A stretch of 36,184 bases of DNA from an uncultured Bacilli bacterium (GTDB taxonomy: Bacteria > Bacillota_I > Bacilli_A > RF39 > UBA660), in the NCBI GenBank assembly GCA_944332005.1, contig CALVJD010000011.1, positions 1 through 36,184 on the forward strand, in the 5' to 3' direction. Positions 13,385 to 22,280 of the stretch are shown here, one piece after another; the stretch's first letter is position 1, and every line of letters starts with the position of its first letter. The position numbers and the translations under genes were made by a program. Below the pieces are notes generated by a model. That model did not search any database, was not told the DNA's origin, and worked only from the letters and a program-made list of their open reading frames with translations.

Positions 13385-15697
13385 TTAATGGTAAAGATGT
13401 TTATATACATCTTTATAATGATGTACCGGAATATAACGAATTTCTTCTTTGATTTCTTTTGGAATTTCGTTTAGGTCACGCATATTTTCGTAAGGAATAA
13501 TGATCGTCTTGATACCATTCCGATATGCACCTAAGCTTTTTTCTTTCAATCCCCCAATTGGCAGTACATTCCCTCTCAAGGTGATTTCTCCTGTCATAGC
13601 AACTCGTTTATCTACTTTTTGATTCGTGAAAGCGCTTACCAGAGCTGTTGTAAGTGCAATTCCAGCACTCGGTCCATCTTTGGGAATAGCGCCTTCGGGA
13701 ACATGAATGTGGATATCATTTTCCACTAATTTTTCATAATCGATATGAAATAAAGAGGCATTGGCTTTAATATAACTAAGAGCAATATGAGCACTTTCTT
13801 TCATGACATCACCAAGGGATCCTGTCAAATATAAATTACCATGCCCTTTAAAGTAGTTAACCTCAATTGGTAAGGTGTCACCACCATAACTCGTATAGGC
13901 AAGTCCATTTACAACTCCCACTTTCGATTCTAGCTGTGTATTCTTATGAAACTTAGCCTTTCCTAAATAATGATTTAAATTTTTCTTAGTAATTTCAAAA
14001 CGAATCGTTTCTTTTAAAACTATTTTCGTTACAATTTTACGTACGATAGTCGACAATTGACGTTCTAATTCACGCACTCCTGCTTCTTTCGTATATTCAC
14101 GAATAACTTTCAAAACAACTTCGTCACTCATATGAATCAAATTAGTTGCAATCCCATGTTTCTTACAGATATCTGGTAATAAATGACGTTTTGCAATATC
14201 AAGTTTTTCATACTCTGTATATCCAGATAACATGACAATTTCTAAACGATCTTTAAGTGGCTCTGGTATATTTTCTAAATAATTAGCGGTCGCAATAAAT
14301 AAAACATTAGATAGATCATATTCTTCTTCGATATAATGATCACTAAAATACTTATTTTGTTCAGGATCCAATATTTCTAATAACGCACTAGCAGGATCTC
14401 CTTTGATATCCTTTGTCATCTTATCAATTTCATCGATTAAGAAAACGGGATTGATTGTTCCGGCTTTTTTCATAGCTTGAATAATTCTCCCTGGACTAGC
14501 CCCAATATAAGTTCGACGATGTCCCATGATTTCTGCTTCGTCATTTACGCCACCAACACTCATTTTTACAAACTTACGGTTCATAGCTCTAGCAATGGAA
14601 ATCGCTAAACTAGTTTTTCCTACTCCAGGAGGTCCTACTAAACAAATAATTGGTCCATTTAAGGACTTCGTCATTTGTTTGACTGCTAGATACTCGATAA
14701 TTCTTGTCTTTACTTTATCTAATCCATAATGTGATTCATCCAATTTTCGAGCCACATCTTTTAAATCTTCATTGTCAACCGATGCTACCATCCATGGCAA
14801 ATCCAATAACCAATGAATATAATTATGAATAACATTGATTTCTGGACTAGACGGATTCATACCGTCATATTTACGAAGTTCTGTATAAAGACGATCCTTG
14901 ATTTTATCAGGGGCTTCCAATTCATCGATTTGATGCCTTAAAAGATCGGTCTCATCACTCTTCGCATTGATATCTCCTAATTCTTCTTTCATGAATTTGA
15001 TCTTTTCACGCAAAAGATATTCCTTTTGAGCATGTTCCATTTCACTACGCACTTTATTATCGACACGTTTTTCAATCTCAAACATTTCTTTTTCGTGATA
15101 GATATCTTCTAAAATCATCTCCATTCGCTTAGTTGCACTAATCTCTTTCAAGTATTCGTGCATACGACCAAGTGACAATGGCATATGAGGAACGATAATA
15201 TCGGTAACTTTTCCCAGTTCTCTCTCATTGACAATTTGTGATAATACACTATTACTCATGTATGGTATCATCTTAATATATTCATCTAATTCACGGTAAA
15301 GCTTACGAATACGTACTCGCTCTTCCTCCTCATCCAATTCCTCATTTGGTAAATTGGCTACGATCGATTCTAATGTCTCATTTGTATTTTCTAAATTTAA
15401 ATATTCACATATTTCAGCACGCATCATCCCTCGAATCACGACACGAACTTTCTTATTTGGAAGTTCAATTTTATGCGTAATTTTAGAAATGACACCAATT
15501 CTGGAAAGATCTTGTCGATCTGGGATTTCTTCGAGTGGATTCGCACTACTCACTACTAAAAGTTTATTATCATGAAATAATTCAGCAACATCGATAATGT
15601 TACGACTATCATCATTTTCAAATTCTAAACGTATTTCATTATTAGGCAGTAAAACAATTCCCCTAAGTAGAATTACAGGCAAGTTTGTTTTAACCAT
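13385..15697 (-). CDS. lon: ATP-dependent protease Lon
   Basis: The start is ATG 15697 behind AGGAGGTG, giving 770 residues; an 87-nt longer reading has no ribosome binding site and would include the promoter. The N-terminal substrate domain begins LPVILLRGIVLLPNNE. Walker A is GPPGVGKTSLAI, Walker B is PVFLIDEIDKM, and the GHRRTYIGASPGRIIQ region is present. The C-terminal protease domain has the catalytic Ser in PKDGPSAGIALTTA and Lys in GGLKEKSLGAYRNGI. It degrades damaged and regulatory proteins in the cytosol as a hexamer. It is transcribed alone between its own promoter and terminator. Confidence 0.98.
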   Translation of the reverse strand: MVKTNLPVILLRGIVLLPNNEIRLEFENDDSRNIIDVAELFHDNKLLVVSSANPLEEIPDRQDLSRIGVISKITHKIELPNKKVRVVIRGMMRAEICEYLNLENTNETLESIVANLPNEELDEEEERVRIRKLYRELDEYIKMIPYMSNSVLSQIVNERELGKVTDIIVPHMPLSLGRMHEYLKEISATKRMEMILEDIYHEKEMFEIEKRVDNKVRSEMEHAQKEYLLREKIKFMKEELGDINAKSDETDLLRHQIDELEAPDKIKDRLYTELRKYDGMNPSSPEINVIHNYIHWLLDLPWMVASVDNEDLKDVARKLDESHYGLDKVKTRIIEYLAVKQMTKSLNGPIICLVGPPGVGKTSLAISIARAMNRKFVKMSVGGVNDEAEIMGHRRTYIGASPGRIIQAMKKAGTINPVFLIDEIDKMTKDIKGDPASALLEILDPEQNKYFSDHYIEEEYDLSNVLFIATANYLENIPEPLKDRLEIVMLSGYTEYEKLDIAKRHLLPDICKKHGIATNLIHMSDEVVLKVIREYTKEAGVRELERQLSTIVRKIVTKIVLKETIRFEITKKNLNHYLGKAKFHKNTQLESKVGVVNGLAYTSYGGDTLPIEVNYFKGHGNLYLTGSLGDVMKESAHIALSYIKANASLFHIDYEKLVENDIHIHVPEGAIPKDGPSAGIALTTALVSAFTNQKVDKRVAMTGEITLRGNVLPIGGLKEKSLGAYRNGIKTIIIPYENMRDLNEIPKEIKEEIRYIPVHHYKDVYKHLYH

Positions 15698-15724
15698 ACA
15701 ACACCTCCTAATAAATTGCTTTTT

Positions 15725-15753
15725 ATTATAGTATACAAAGAGAAAAAAGTCTA
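15725..15753 (-). promoter_or_regulatory. lon promoter
   Basis: Minus-strand TAGACT (15753-15748), 17 nt, TATAAT (15730-15725). The -35 lies inside the terminator stem of the upstream gene. No CIRCE or CtsR-type repeat is visible. Confidence 0.65.
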
Positions 15754-15771
15754 TGATTTTTAGACTTTTTT
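15743..15771 (-). terminator. Terminator of the PH-domain gene
   Basis: 11-bp stem AAAAAAGTCTA (15743-15753) with TAGACTTTTTT (15761-15771), loop of 7; the arm itself supplies the U tract. Confidence 0.8.
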
Positions 15772-15794
15772 CACAATTAATCAAAACGTTAATT

Positions 15795-16181
15795 CTATTT
15801 ATCTTTCATAATTAACTTATAGATTTCTTTCAAAGTATCTTTCTTAGTATGATCCATATGAATAAAATTGATATGCATTTGATAACCACTATCTAACGAT
15901 GTCAAAATTTCTACTTTTCCCGGTTTAAAACCAATCGCACTGGTCGAAATAGAAGAATAAGGAATAATATGTACTTTCTTATAAGTCGCAATTGGATTTT
16001 TATCGAACAAAATCATTCGTTTGGTCGTAAACACCGCATAATCACGATGATTCTTGTATCCTAACAATGCTTTATCCCCTGGATCGATATATTCCAAAGC
16101 ATAATCTGGTAAATCCTCTGCTTTTATTTCGTGTTGGAAATCAAAATACTTCGTCAATTCTTTATATTTGATATAAGCCAT
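15795..16181 (-). CDS. Bacterial PH-domain protein (bPH-like)
   Basis: The 128-residue cytoplasmic protein matches the small bacterial pleckstrin-homology fold: GYKNHRDYAVFTTKRMILFDK, a polybasic turn, IIPYSSIST, then a beta strand and C-terminal helix. The TTKRMILFD and PYSSI pair is the usual signature. The start at 16181 follows AGGATGTG. The function of these proteins is mostly unknown; membrane or protein docking is assumed. It is transcribed singly, ending at its own terminator. Confidence 0.8.
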   Translation of the reverse strand: MAYIKYKELTKYFDFQHEIKAEDLPDYALEYIDPGDKALLGYKNHRDYAVFTTKRMILFDKNPIATYKKVHIIPYSSISTSAIGFKPGKVEILTSLDSGYQMHINFIHMDHTKKDTLKEIYKLIMKDK

Positions 16182-16205
16182 TCTATCACATCCTACCTAT
16201 ATTTT

Positions 16206-16238
16206 ACAAAAAAAAAGGAATTATGACAATTCCTTTTT
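16206..16238 (-). terminator. Terminator of the surface protein gene
   Basis: AAAAAGGAATT (16212-16222) pairs with AATTCCTTTTT (16228-16238) around 5 nt, with a long U run on the minus strand. Confidence 0.85.
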
Positions 16239-16294
16239 CAGTTTTTCTTTCAAATATAATATTGTGAAAGAATATCATTGCATCACCACTATAA

Positions 16295-18679
16295 TTATGC
16301 TTGTGCGGTATCAGCTTTTACGCCATTATATACAACGCCACTATATGTTATATTGGTAACATTTTCTTGTGTTACATCAGGTAAACGATTACCATTTGCT
16401 AAAACGATATTTGTAACAACAAATGGAATTTCTTGACCAACTTCTAAATTCATTTCGGAAGTAAGTCTCACGTCAACACCATAGTCTTTAGAACCATCTG
16501 AATATACATTACTTAAATGTAAACGCGTTTCAACTCCACCAATCACAATTTTAGGAAGATCATTCAAATCTAAATCTTGATTAAAACGTACGAATACTCT
16601 AACCAAATCACCTTCCCATGCTTCATTAACATTCAAAGCATCTTTAGAACTGTTATGGAAAGAAGCAGAAACAAATGGATTTTCATATTTTACTTGATCA
16701 TAAATCACATTGCCATTGCTATCTTTATATACAGTAACATCTTCATTCGTAAATGCTTCTGCTTCGTTACCTACCATATCTACTACATGGTAAACAGTAA
16801 ATGGAATATTTTGACCTTCTGTTAATCCAAATGTATCATCAACCGTTACAGTCAATGAATAACGATGTGTACCATCTTCATTTAGCGTATATTTTGCAAA
16901 ATCAAATGTTTTATTTCCAATAGTTGCTTTTGGCATAACACTTAACTCTTCATCAAAAGTAGCTTCTAACAATAATCTTTCTCCACTACTAATTGATGTT
17001 CTATATTCATCATCCACATTTAAGATATAAAGTCTTACTACTTGTGGTGCTTGTGATTCCACTAATGTCATTCGTTTTTCTTTATAAGCCTTATTACCAT
17101 GACTATCGCTTACTTCATATGTAATGATATAGTCACCTAATGAACAATTTTCTAGTGATGTATTCCAGTTGTTCCATCCAAAACACTCTGTTCTTTCTCC
17201 TTTTGTACCATCTTCATTCATATGATACCAATTCATATGAACTTCGCCAAATGAAATTTCGCCATCTACATTATCGGTTACTTTTCCAGGTTGTGGATAA
17301 GTATAAATGTCTTTTCCCACTTTAAACGTGGAAGCAATTTCGGATAAATCAAATTCTGGTGCTGTTGTATCTACTACTGTGACGAAGATATCATTATAAG
17401 CTTTGTTGTCAGCAGCATCAGTAGTTACATATTGAATTTTGTAACTTCCAGGTGTTCCCATATCAACATTGTTACCTAAGTATTCAACAACTGGATTTTC
17501 ATCTAAATTATCTTCAGCGCTTACTTCTGGTAACATGTCTTCTGTAAATGTTGCCGTTTTATCAGCTTCTAATTCTAATGTCCAATATTCTGGAACTAAT
17601 TCTGGTTTTGTTGTGTCTACTGTAAATGTTACTGTTACTTCGTTGAAAGCTTCATCTTTAACAACTAAAGTATGAACACCTTCTTCAGGAATTTCTGTTC
17701 CAAGAACATATTCTTTACCATCTAATAATGATGTTAATTTCGTATCATCCGTTGCATTAACAGTTACGCTTTGTTTATAATCACCATCCGTAACTCCACT
17801 TAATTCTGGTGCTTCTGTATCGTTTAAAATAACCTTTAAAGCATCTAAACGAGCAAGTAAATTATTTTTTACTTCACCAGCTAATAAATGACTTACTAAT
17901 TCTTCAACACTTGGATAAATATTACGAGCATGGTCGATATTAGTTTTGTTTGTTGCCCCATAAACTTCTTTTTCAAGTGCTTCTACTGCTGCTACAGCTG
18001 CATCTTCTTTTTCTTTAATTAATTGATTTGTATCTCCTACTAATGCTAACAGTTCTTCAGCCTTATCATCTAAATCCATTTGTGATGCATTCTTATCAGA
18101 TAACATACTATTACCTTCTGTAATATCTGTCTCTAAAGTATTTTTAGCATTTTGAAGATCGGTATCGTCACTTACTAAGATAGCAACTACTTCTTCTGCT
18201 TTTTCGATTGCGTCTGTCAAATTAGCAAGCGCTAAATCAATCTTTTCTTGTACTGCTTCTAATCTTTCATTAAGTTCATCTTGAAGTTCTTGATCTGTTA
18301 AAGAATCTACTAAGTCTTGAGCGTATTCTTTATTTGCAGATGTCAATGTATTCTCTGCAACTATAACGGCTTCTCTTGCTTCTTCCGCACTAAGATCTGC
18401 ATTCCCAATTCCACCATCTGGTGTATCAGTTCCTGGTGTTTGATTATTTCCAGGTGTTGTTTCATCATCTGTTACTGTTTGAAGAACATCGTCTTCCCCT
18501 TCTTCTTCAGAAGGTTGTGTTTCAGGATCTTCTACTTCTTCTGGTTCTGTTTCGGTTTGTTCTTCATCGCCTGTTCCTTCTAACTGAGTTCGATTACCCA
18601 GTGGATCAGCGAATGTAAAAATACCAAAAGCAATCAAAAGGAATAATAAAACCCCAATGAATTTCTTTTTGTTATTCAT
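16295..18679 (-). CDS. Large secreted/membrane-anchored surface protein with Ig-like domains
   Basis: The 794-residue protein starts behind GGGGAGATGG. Residues 1-25 are a signal sequence (KKFIGVLLFLLIAFGIFTFA) with possible cleavage after FTFA. Residues 30-95 are an acidic Glu/Thr/Pro linker. Residues 95-290 are helical and probably coiled coil. From about 290 follow Ig-like modules with the DTxxP and DxxxN joints typical of bacterial surface Ig and DUF5011 domains. Two C-terminal modules share the pattern GQ(N/E)IPF(T/V)V. No LPxTG motif is present, so anchoring is by an uncleaved signal, or the protein is released. Signal peptidase I is encoded next to it. Ligand and role are unknown; adhesion or cell-surface scaffolding is inference. 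Confidence 0.85.
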   Translation of the reverse strand: MNNKKKFIGVLLFLLIAFGIFTFADPLGNRTQLEGTGDEEQTETEPEEVEDPETQPSEEEGEDDVLQTVTDDETTPGNNQTPGTDTPDGGIGNADLSAEEAREAVIVAENTLTSANKEYAQDLVDSLTDQELQDELNERLEAVQEKIDLALANLTDAIEKAEEVVAILVSDDTDLQNAKNTLETDITEGNSMLSDKNASQMDLDDKAEELLALVGDTNQLIKEKEDAAVAAVEALEKEVYGATNKTNIDHARNIYPSVEELVSHLLAGEVKNNLLARLDALKVILNDTEAPELSGVTDGDYKQSVTVNATDDTKLTSLLDGKEYVLGTEIPEEGVHTLVVKDEAFNEVTVTFTVDTTKPELVPEYWTLELEADKTATFTEDMLPEVSAEDNLDENPVVEYLGNNVDMGTPGSYKIQYVTTDAADNKAYNDIFVTVVDTTAPEFDLSEIASTFKVGKDIYTYPQPGKVTDNVDGEISFGEVHMNWYHMNEDGTKGERTECFGWNNWNTSLENCSLGDYIITYEVSDSHGNKAYKEKRMTLVESQAPQVVRLYILNVDDEYRTSISSGERLLLEATFDEELSVMPKATIGNKTFDFAKYTLNEDGTHRYSLTVTVDDTFGLTEGQNIPFTVYHVVDMVGNEAEAFTNEDVTVYKDSNGNVIYDQVKYENPFVSASFHNSSKDALNVNEAWEGDLVRVFVRFNQDLDLNDLPKIVIGGVETRLHLSNVYSDGSKDYGVDVRLTSEMNLEVGQEIPFVVTNIVLANGNRLPDVTQENVTNITYSGVVYNGVKADTAQA

Positions 18680-18757
18680 ATCCCATCTCCCCTAATCTTA
18701 TTGTATGCATTTCTGCATATTTTGAAAACTTACACCCATAAATTCTCTAACGCCTTT

Positions 18758-18786
18758 AATATAACACAAGGTTACTTTTTTTGCAA
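18758..18786 (-). promoter_or_regulatory. Promoter of the surface protein gene
   Basis: Minus-strand TTGCAA (18786-18781), 17 nt, TATATT (18763-18758). A tandem repeat begins 4 bp upstream of the -35. Confidence 0.65.
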
Positions 18787-18789
18787 GCA

Positions 18790-18842
18790 AAATTCGACAT
18801 TTCTCGACTTTTATACAAATTCGACATTTCTCGATTTTTATA
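18790..18842. repeat. Two-copy 26-bp tandem direct repeat
   Basis: Copies at 18790-18815 and 18817-18842 have a 27-bp period and differ at one base (C/T). Each contains TTCGACATTTCTCGA. They lie just upstream of the surface gene's -35, at about 2.5 helical turns per unit, so they may be paired binding sites for a regulator. Confidence 0.85.
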
Positions 18843-18844
18843 AA

Positions 18845-18879
18845 CAAAAAAAGCCGTTTCTTATGATGTTCGAAACGGC
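18845..18879 (-). terminator. lepB terminator
   Basis: GCCGTTTC (18853-18860) pairs with GAAACGGC (18872-18879); the lepB stop lies in the loop, with seven U following on the minus strand. Confidence 0.88.
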
Positions 18880-19373
18880 CAAATGCGGAATTCTACTTTT
18901 CCAACGATGTCCTTTTTTGATACCAGGCCAAAATGTCGGCTATCTTGTGAGTTTGTACGATTATCTCCAACGACGAAATATTCATCCTCGCCGATCACTA
19001 CTTCATCAATCATCGATAGATCAAAATCGTCAGTCGTCACATCCCCTAAAAAGGATTCTTCTACAACTTCTCCATCAACATAAAGTTGATTATCTTGATA
19101 ACGTATCGCTTCTCCAGGTAATCCAATTACACGTTTGATTAAATACTTTTCCTCATGAACAAGCGTTACCACATCAAAGCGTTCAATTGGAAAAAAACGA
19201 TATTTAATTTTATCCAAAAGCATAACATCGCCACTTTGATAGTTTGGCTCCATAGAAGGACCTACTACCTGTTGAACGGATACTACATACATGACAATTA
19301 AAAAGATAATGACAATCATCACAAAATATTTAAAAGCATCGATGGAAAATTCTTTAATGTCCCTAAAATCCAT
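18861..19373 (-). CDS. lepB: Signal peptidase I
   Basis: The start is placed at ATG 19373, because the ATG nine bases upstream is only 1 nt from the AAAGGG ribosome binding site. The product is 170 residues. An N-terminal membrane anchor at about 15-36 precedes the catalytic Ser in GPSMEPNYQSGD. The general-base Lys lies in YLIKRVIGLPGE, and the third box is FVVGDNRTNSQDSRHFG. It cleaves signal peptides on the outer face of the membrane. It lies directly upstream of a large secreted protein, but with its own terminator, so the two are separate transcripts. Confidence 0.96.
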   Translation of the reverse strand: MDFRDIKEFSIDAFKYFVMIVIIFLIVMYVVSVQQVVGPSMEPNYQSGDVMLLDKIKYRFFPIERFDVVTLVHEEKYLIKRVIGLPGEAIRYQDNQLYVDGEVVEESFLGDVTTDDFDLSMIDEVVIGEDEYFVVGDNRTNSQDSRHFGLVSKKDIVGKVEFRIWPFRTS

Positions 19374-19444
19374 AATTACCATACCCTTTTACACATTTTA
19401 ACACGTTTTATTTCAATAAGCAATGATCGAGTGTCAAGCAAATG

Positions 19445-19468
19445 AAAAAGAGTACCAAACAGATACTC
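19445..19468 (-). terminator. Weak terminator after the membrane-anchored unknown gene
   Basis: Short stem GAGTA (19450-19454) with TACTC (19464-19468), then five U on the minus strand; the stem overlaps the stop codon. Confidence 0.5.
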
Positions 19469-19961
19469 ATTTTACAACTGTTAATTCTTGTCCATCAAAA
19501 GATAATAAATAACCCCTACTAATAATCGTCCCACTTGTGATGATACAATCCTCAACCTTTAAAGAAACGTTTGTAATATTCGCTCTCGTAATATCAGAAA
19601 ATGTGATAGTCATACCATCATCACCAACATAAGTGACATGATTCCCGTCCGTACCAGTGATAGTTCCATTCCATGATCGATCACTTTCTTCTAACATACG
19701 CATGAGTAGCTCATTCTCGATAGCTCTAATATAAGCGTATCCACTATCGCGTGCAACTCCTTGCCATGCTTCATCAATGGCATCATTTACAAAATCATTC
19801 ATATCTTCTTCTGGTTGTTCCTGATCTTGTTCTACTTCTTCTTGGTTTTGTTCTTCCTGGACATTTTCTTTTGTTGCATCCAAAATAATTGGCAAAAACA
19901 AAGCTGATGCAAGAATGAGAATCACAACGACGACAACAGCAATTATTACTTTTTTGTTCAT
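19467..19961 (-). CDS. Membrane-anchored protein of unknown function
   Basis: The 164 residues begin with KKVIIAVVVVVILILASALF, a signal anchor, then an acidic Glu/Gln linker to about residue 55. After the linker comes a helix containing SGYAYIRAIENELLMRMLEE, and then beta strands (GTITGTDGNHVTYV). The helix-then-beta layout resembles type IV pilin-like proteins of this group, but the prepilin peptidase motif (GFTLVE) is missing. It is more likely a cell-surface protein with a related fold. I cannot assign a function. It lies upstream of lepB on the same strand, with a 93-bp gap. Confidence 0.75.
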   Translation of the reverse strand: MNKKVIIAVVVVVILILASALFLPIILDATKENVQEEQNQEEVEQDQEQPEEDMNDFVNDAIDEAWQGVARDSGYAYIRAIENELLMRMLEESDRSWNGTITGTDGNHVTYVGDDGMTITFSDITRANITNVSLKVEDCIITSGTIISRGYLLSFDGQELTVVK

Positions 19962-20031
19962 AAACTCACCCTCATATTAAAATTGTAACATATAGTAAGT
20001 GTTATTCTCAACTAAGTGAGGAACTCATTTG

Positions 20032-22200
20032 TCAAAATTGATAGCGAAGGCTATTAATACCAATTTGGTAATAAAAGTCACTATCTTTTATAAGACGTTT
20101 TTGATAATGATAAAGAATCGTATAATCTTCTTTTGATTCGATCGGATATAAATTATGATAACGATCTTCTAAATAGAACGATCCTTGATTTTGATTTGGA
20201 TCAATCAATGGATATTTCATGATCATCGCTTCTAGATAGCCATATATGATAAGTTCTACATTAGGATGTTTATGGTAACGGTTTTGGTAACCTTTCATTA
20301 AATCTTCGATCTGTTCTTTCGTAAGTTCATAAGAAAGGGTTACTTTCCTTGCCCCCATACTATGTAAAAAAGCGAGTGTGTAAGAATTGGTGACATGAAA
20401 AGAAAAATCAGCATCGAAGATATTCCGATTGAATAAACCACCTAATTCTCCAATTAAAACGATTTGTTCTTCTTTAGGATATGCTTTCATCACACGTGGA
20501 AGTTTCAAAACTTTTCTTTCATCTTCAAGCTTAGAATAAAGTGGTTCTTCCATATAAATCATATTCCACTTTTTCTTCTTTTGTTCTTGGTATGCTTTTT
20601 CACTTCGAATGAGTAAAGACTTTTCTTGATCAATAGGGAAATCTCTTAATTCAATATGATAATTTTGTTTCCCCATACGTTTTCTTGTCAATCGTTTTTC
20701 ATCTAATAAAGCAATTGCTTTTCTTCTTAATTCGTTCATTTCTTTAATTGAGATAAATAAATGATCATCCATTTCCACTTCGAGAGAATCATATTCGTAA
20801 ATCGAATCGCCTAATTTTTTTAATTGTTCGATTACTCGTTCTTTCGAGGTTGGAGTTGTTTTAGCTTCAGAAGGAAGATAATCACTATATAAACGAACTT
20901 CATGCTGACCTTCTTTTAAGTGTAATTCCATTGGTTGATTTGCTTTGATGATGCAAAGAGCATTTATTTTGACTTTTCGTTTTGTTTGAATTAACTTTTG
21001 AATTTCTTCTAATTCTTTGATATCCGTTGTCTTTAAAACCTTACTTCCTTTTTTTATTTCTCCTTTGATACGAAGAGTAATGACATCATTTGGATGTGCT
21101 TCTTTTACGACTTGATGATTTTTATAAAAAACATTAAGGGTACAACCATAATCTTCTTTTGATCCTAAAATACGAATTCCATCGTTGATGCAAACGTCAT
21201 CTGATAGCTTAATTGTAACTTGATCATGAGTAGTATGAATGACTGTTCCTACTTCAATTCCTAGATGATTTGGGCGATAAGAATTGACGATTTGTTTCGG
21301 ATCTTCTCCAAATAAAAATCCTTTTGTGAACATACGATTAAATAATTTCTTTAAAGATTTTGTATCCTTTTCATCAATTTTTACTTGTTTATTTTTCATA
21401 TAAGAATCGATCGCTTTTCGATATAAAGATACGACAAAATAAACATATTCCGGTCGTTTCATTCTACCTTCTATTTTTAGACTATCAATACCACTTTCCA
21501 TTAATTCACCGATGTATTTTAGTGTATTTAAATCTTTCATACTTAAAAGATATCCTTCTTTGATCGGTATCTTATGATGATTTTCTTCTTTTACCAAACG
21601 ATATTTTTGTCTGCAACATTGTGCACAAGTTCCTCTATTTCCACTTCTTCCACCAATAAAACTACTCATAAAACATTGTCCAGAATAACTAATACAAAGG
21701 GCACCATGAATAAATACTTCCAATTCGATCTTCGAATGTTTTTTCATTTCACGAATGGTGGATAGTGGTGTTTCTCTGGCAATAACAGCTCTTTTTAATC
21801 CTAGTCGTTCTGCCATCATAACTCCTTCTAGATTATGAATATGCATCTGTGTAGAAGCATGGAGTTCCAAATCCGGATATCGTTTACGAATGAGATCCAT
21901 CATGCCTAAATCCTGAATAATCAATGCATCCACATTGATGTGATAAAGAAAATCAATGTATTCTAAAAAAAGGTCCACTTCTTTTTCATATACTAACGTA
22001 TTGGTTGTAACATAAACTTTTACTCCATATAGATGAGCATATTGAACGGCCTCTTTTAATTCGTCTCGTGAAAAATTGCCGGCAAAACTTCTCGCGCCAA
22101 ATAAATGTCCCCCCAAATAAACCGCATCACAACCAGCCATGATGGCAGCTTTTAAACTTTCCATATTCCCTGCCGGAGCAAGTAGTTCTGGCTTTTTCAT
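20032..22200 (-). CDS. U32 peptidase-family protein, RlhA-like (RNA hydroxylation type)
   Basis: The start at ATG 22200 follows GAAGGG and gives 722 residues beginning KKPELLAPAGNMESLKAA, the family opening. The U32 signature is intact in VFIHGALCISYSGQCFMSS. Cysteines in GTCAQCCRQ probably join it in binding an Fe-S cluster. Residues after about 370 form the DUF3656-like insert and C-terminal part that distinguish long RlhA-type members from the shorter TrhP proteins. Characterised members hydroxylate cytidine in 23S rRNA or uridine in tRNA with prephenate-linked chemistry, and are not proteases. Which substrate applies here is uncertain. Confidence 0.88.
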   Translation of the reverse strand: MKKPELLAPAGNMESLKAAIMAGCDAVYLGGHLFGARSFAGNFSRDELKEAVQYAHLYGVKVYVTTNTLVYEKEVDLFLEYIDFLYHINVDALIIQDLGMMDLIRKRYPDLELHASTQMHIHNLEGVMMAERLGLKRAVIARETPLSTIREMKKHSKIELEVFIHGALCISYSGQCFMSSFIGGRSGNRGTCAQCCRQKYRLVKEENHHKIPIKEGYLLSMKDLNTLKYIGELMESGIDSLKIEGRMKRPEYVYFVVSLYRKAIDSYMKNKQVKIDEKDTKSLKKLFNRMFTKGFLFGEDPKQIVNSYRPNHLGIEVGTVIHTTHDQVTIKLSDDVCINDGIRILGSKEDYGCTLNVFYKNHQVVKEAHPNDVITLRIKGEIKKGSKVLKTTDIKELEEIQKLIQTKRKVKINALCIIKANQPMELHLKEGQHEVRLYSDYLPSEAKTTPTSKERVIEQLKKLGDSIYEYDSLEVEMDDHLFISIKEMNELRRKAIALLDEKRLTRKRMGKQNYHIELRDFPIDQEKSLLIRSEKAYQEQKKKKWNMIYMEEPLYSKLEDERKVLKLPRVMKAYPKEEQIVLIGELGGLFNRNIFDADFSFHVTNSYTLAFLHSMGARKVTLSYELTKEQIEDLMKGYQNRYHKHPNVELIIYGYLEAMIMKYPLIDPNQNQGSFYLEDRYHNLYPIESKEDYTILYHYQKRLIKDSDFYYQIGINSLRYQF

Positions 22201-22253
22201 ACTTTTCCCTTCTTCCACGTTTATTATATAGAAAAGGTGGTGGAATTACAATA

Positions 22254-22280
22254 GAAAAAACATCTATTCTGTTAGATGTT
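22254..22280 (-). terminator. Terminator containing the stop of the deacetylase-like gene
   Basis: AACATCTA (22259-22266) pairs with TAGATGTT (22273-22280), followed on the minus strand by U residues; the stop codon (22264-22266) is in the stem. Confidence 0.8.

Noticed and set aside
18317-18618. Cys/Phe-rich plus-strand ORFs opposite the acidic linker of the surface protein
   Set aside because: They are complements of Glu/Thr codons, lack initiation signals and mimic membrane proteins by composition only.
18790-18842. CRISPR-like array
   Set aside because: Only two units with a 1-bp gap and no spacers; a tandem repeat, not CRISPR.
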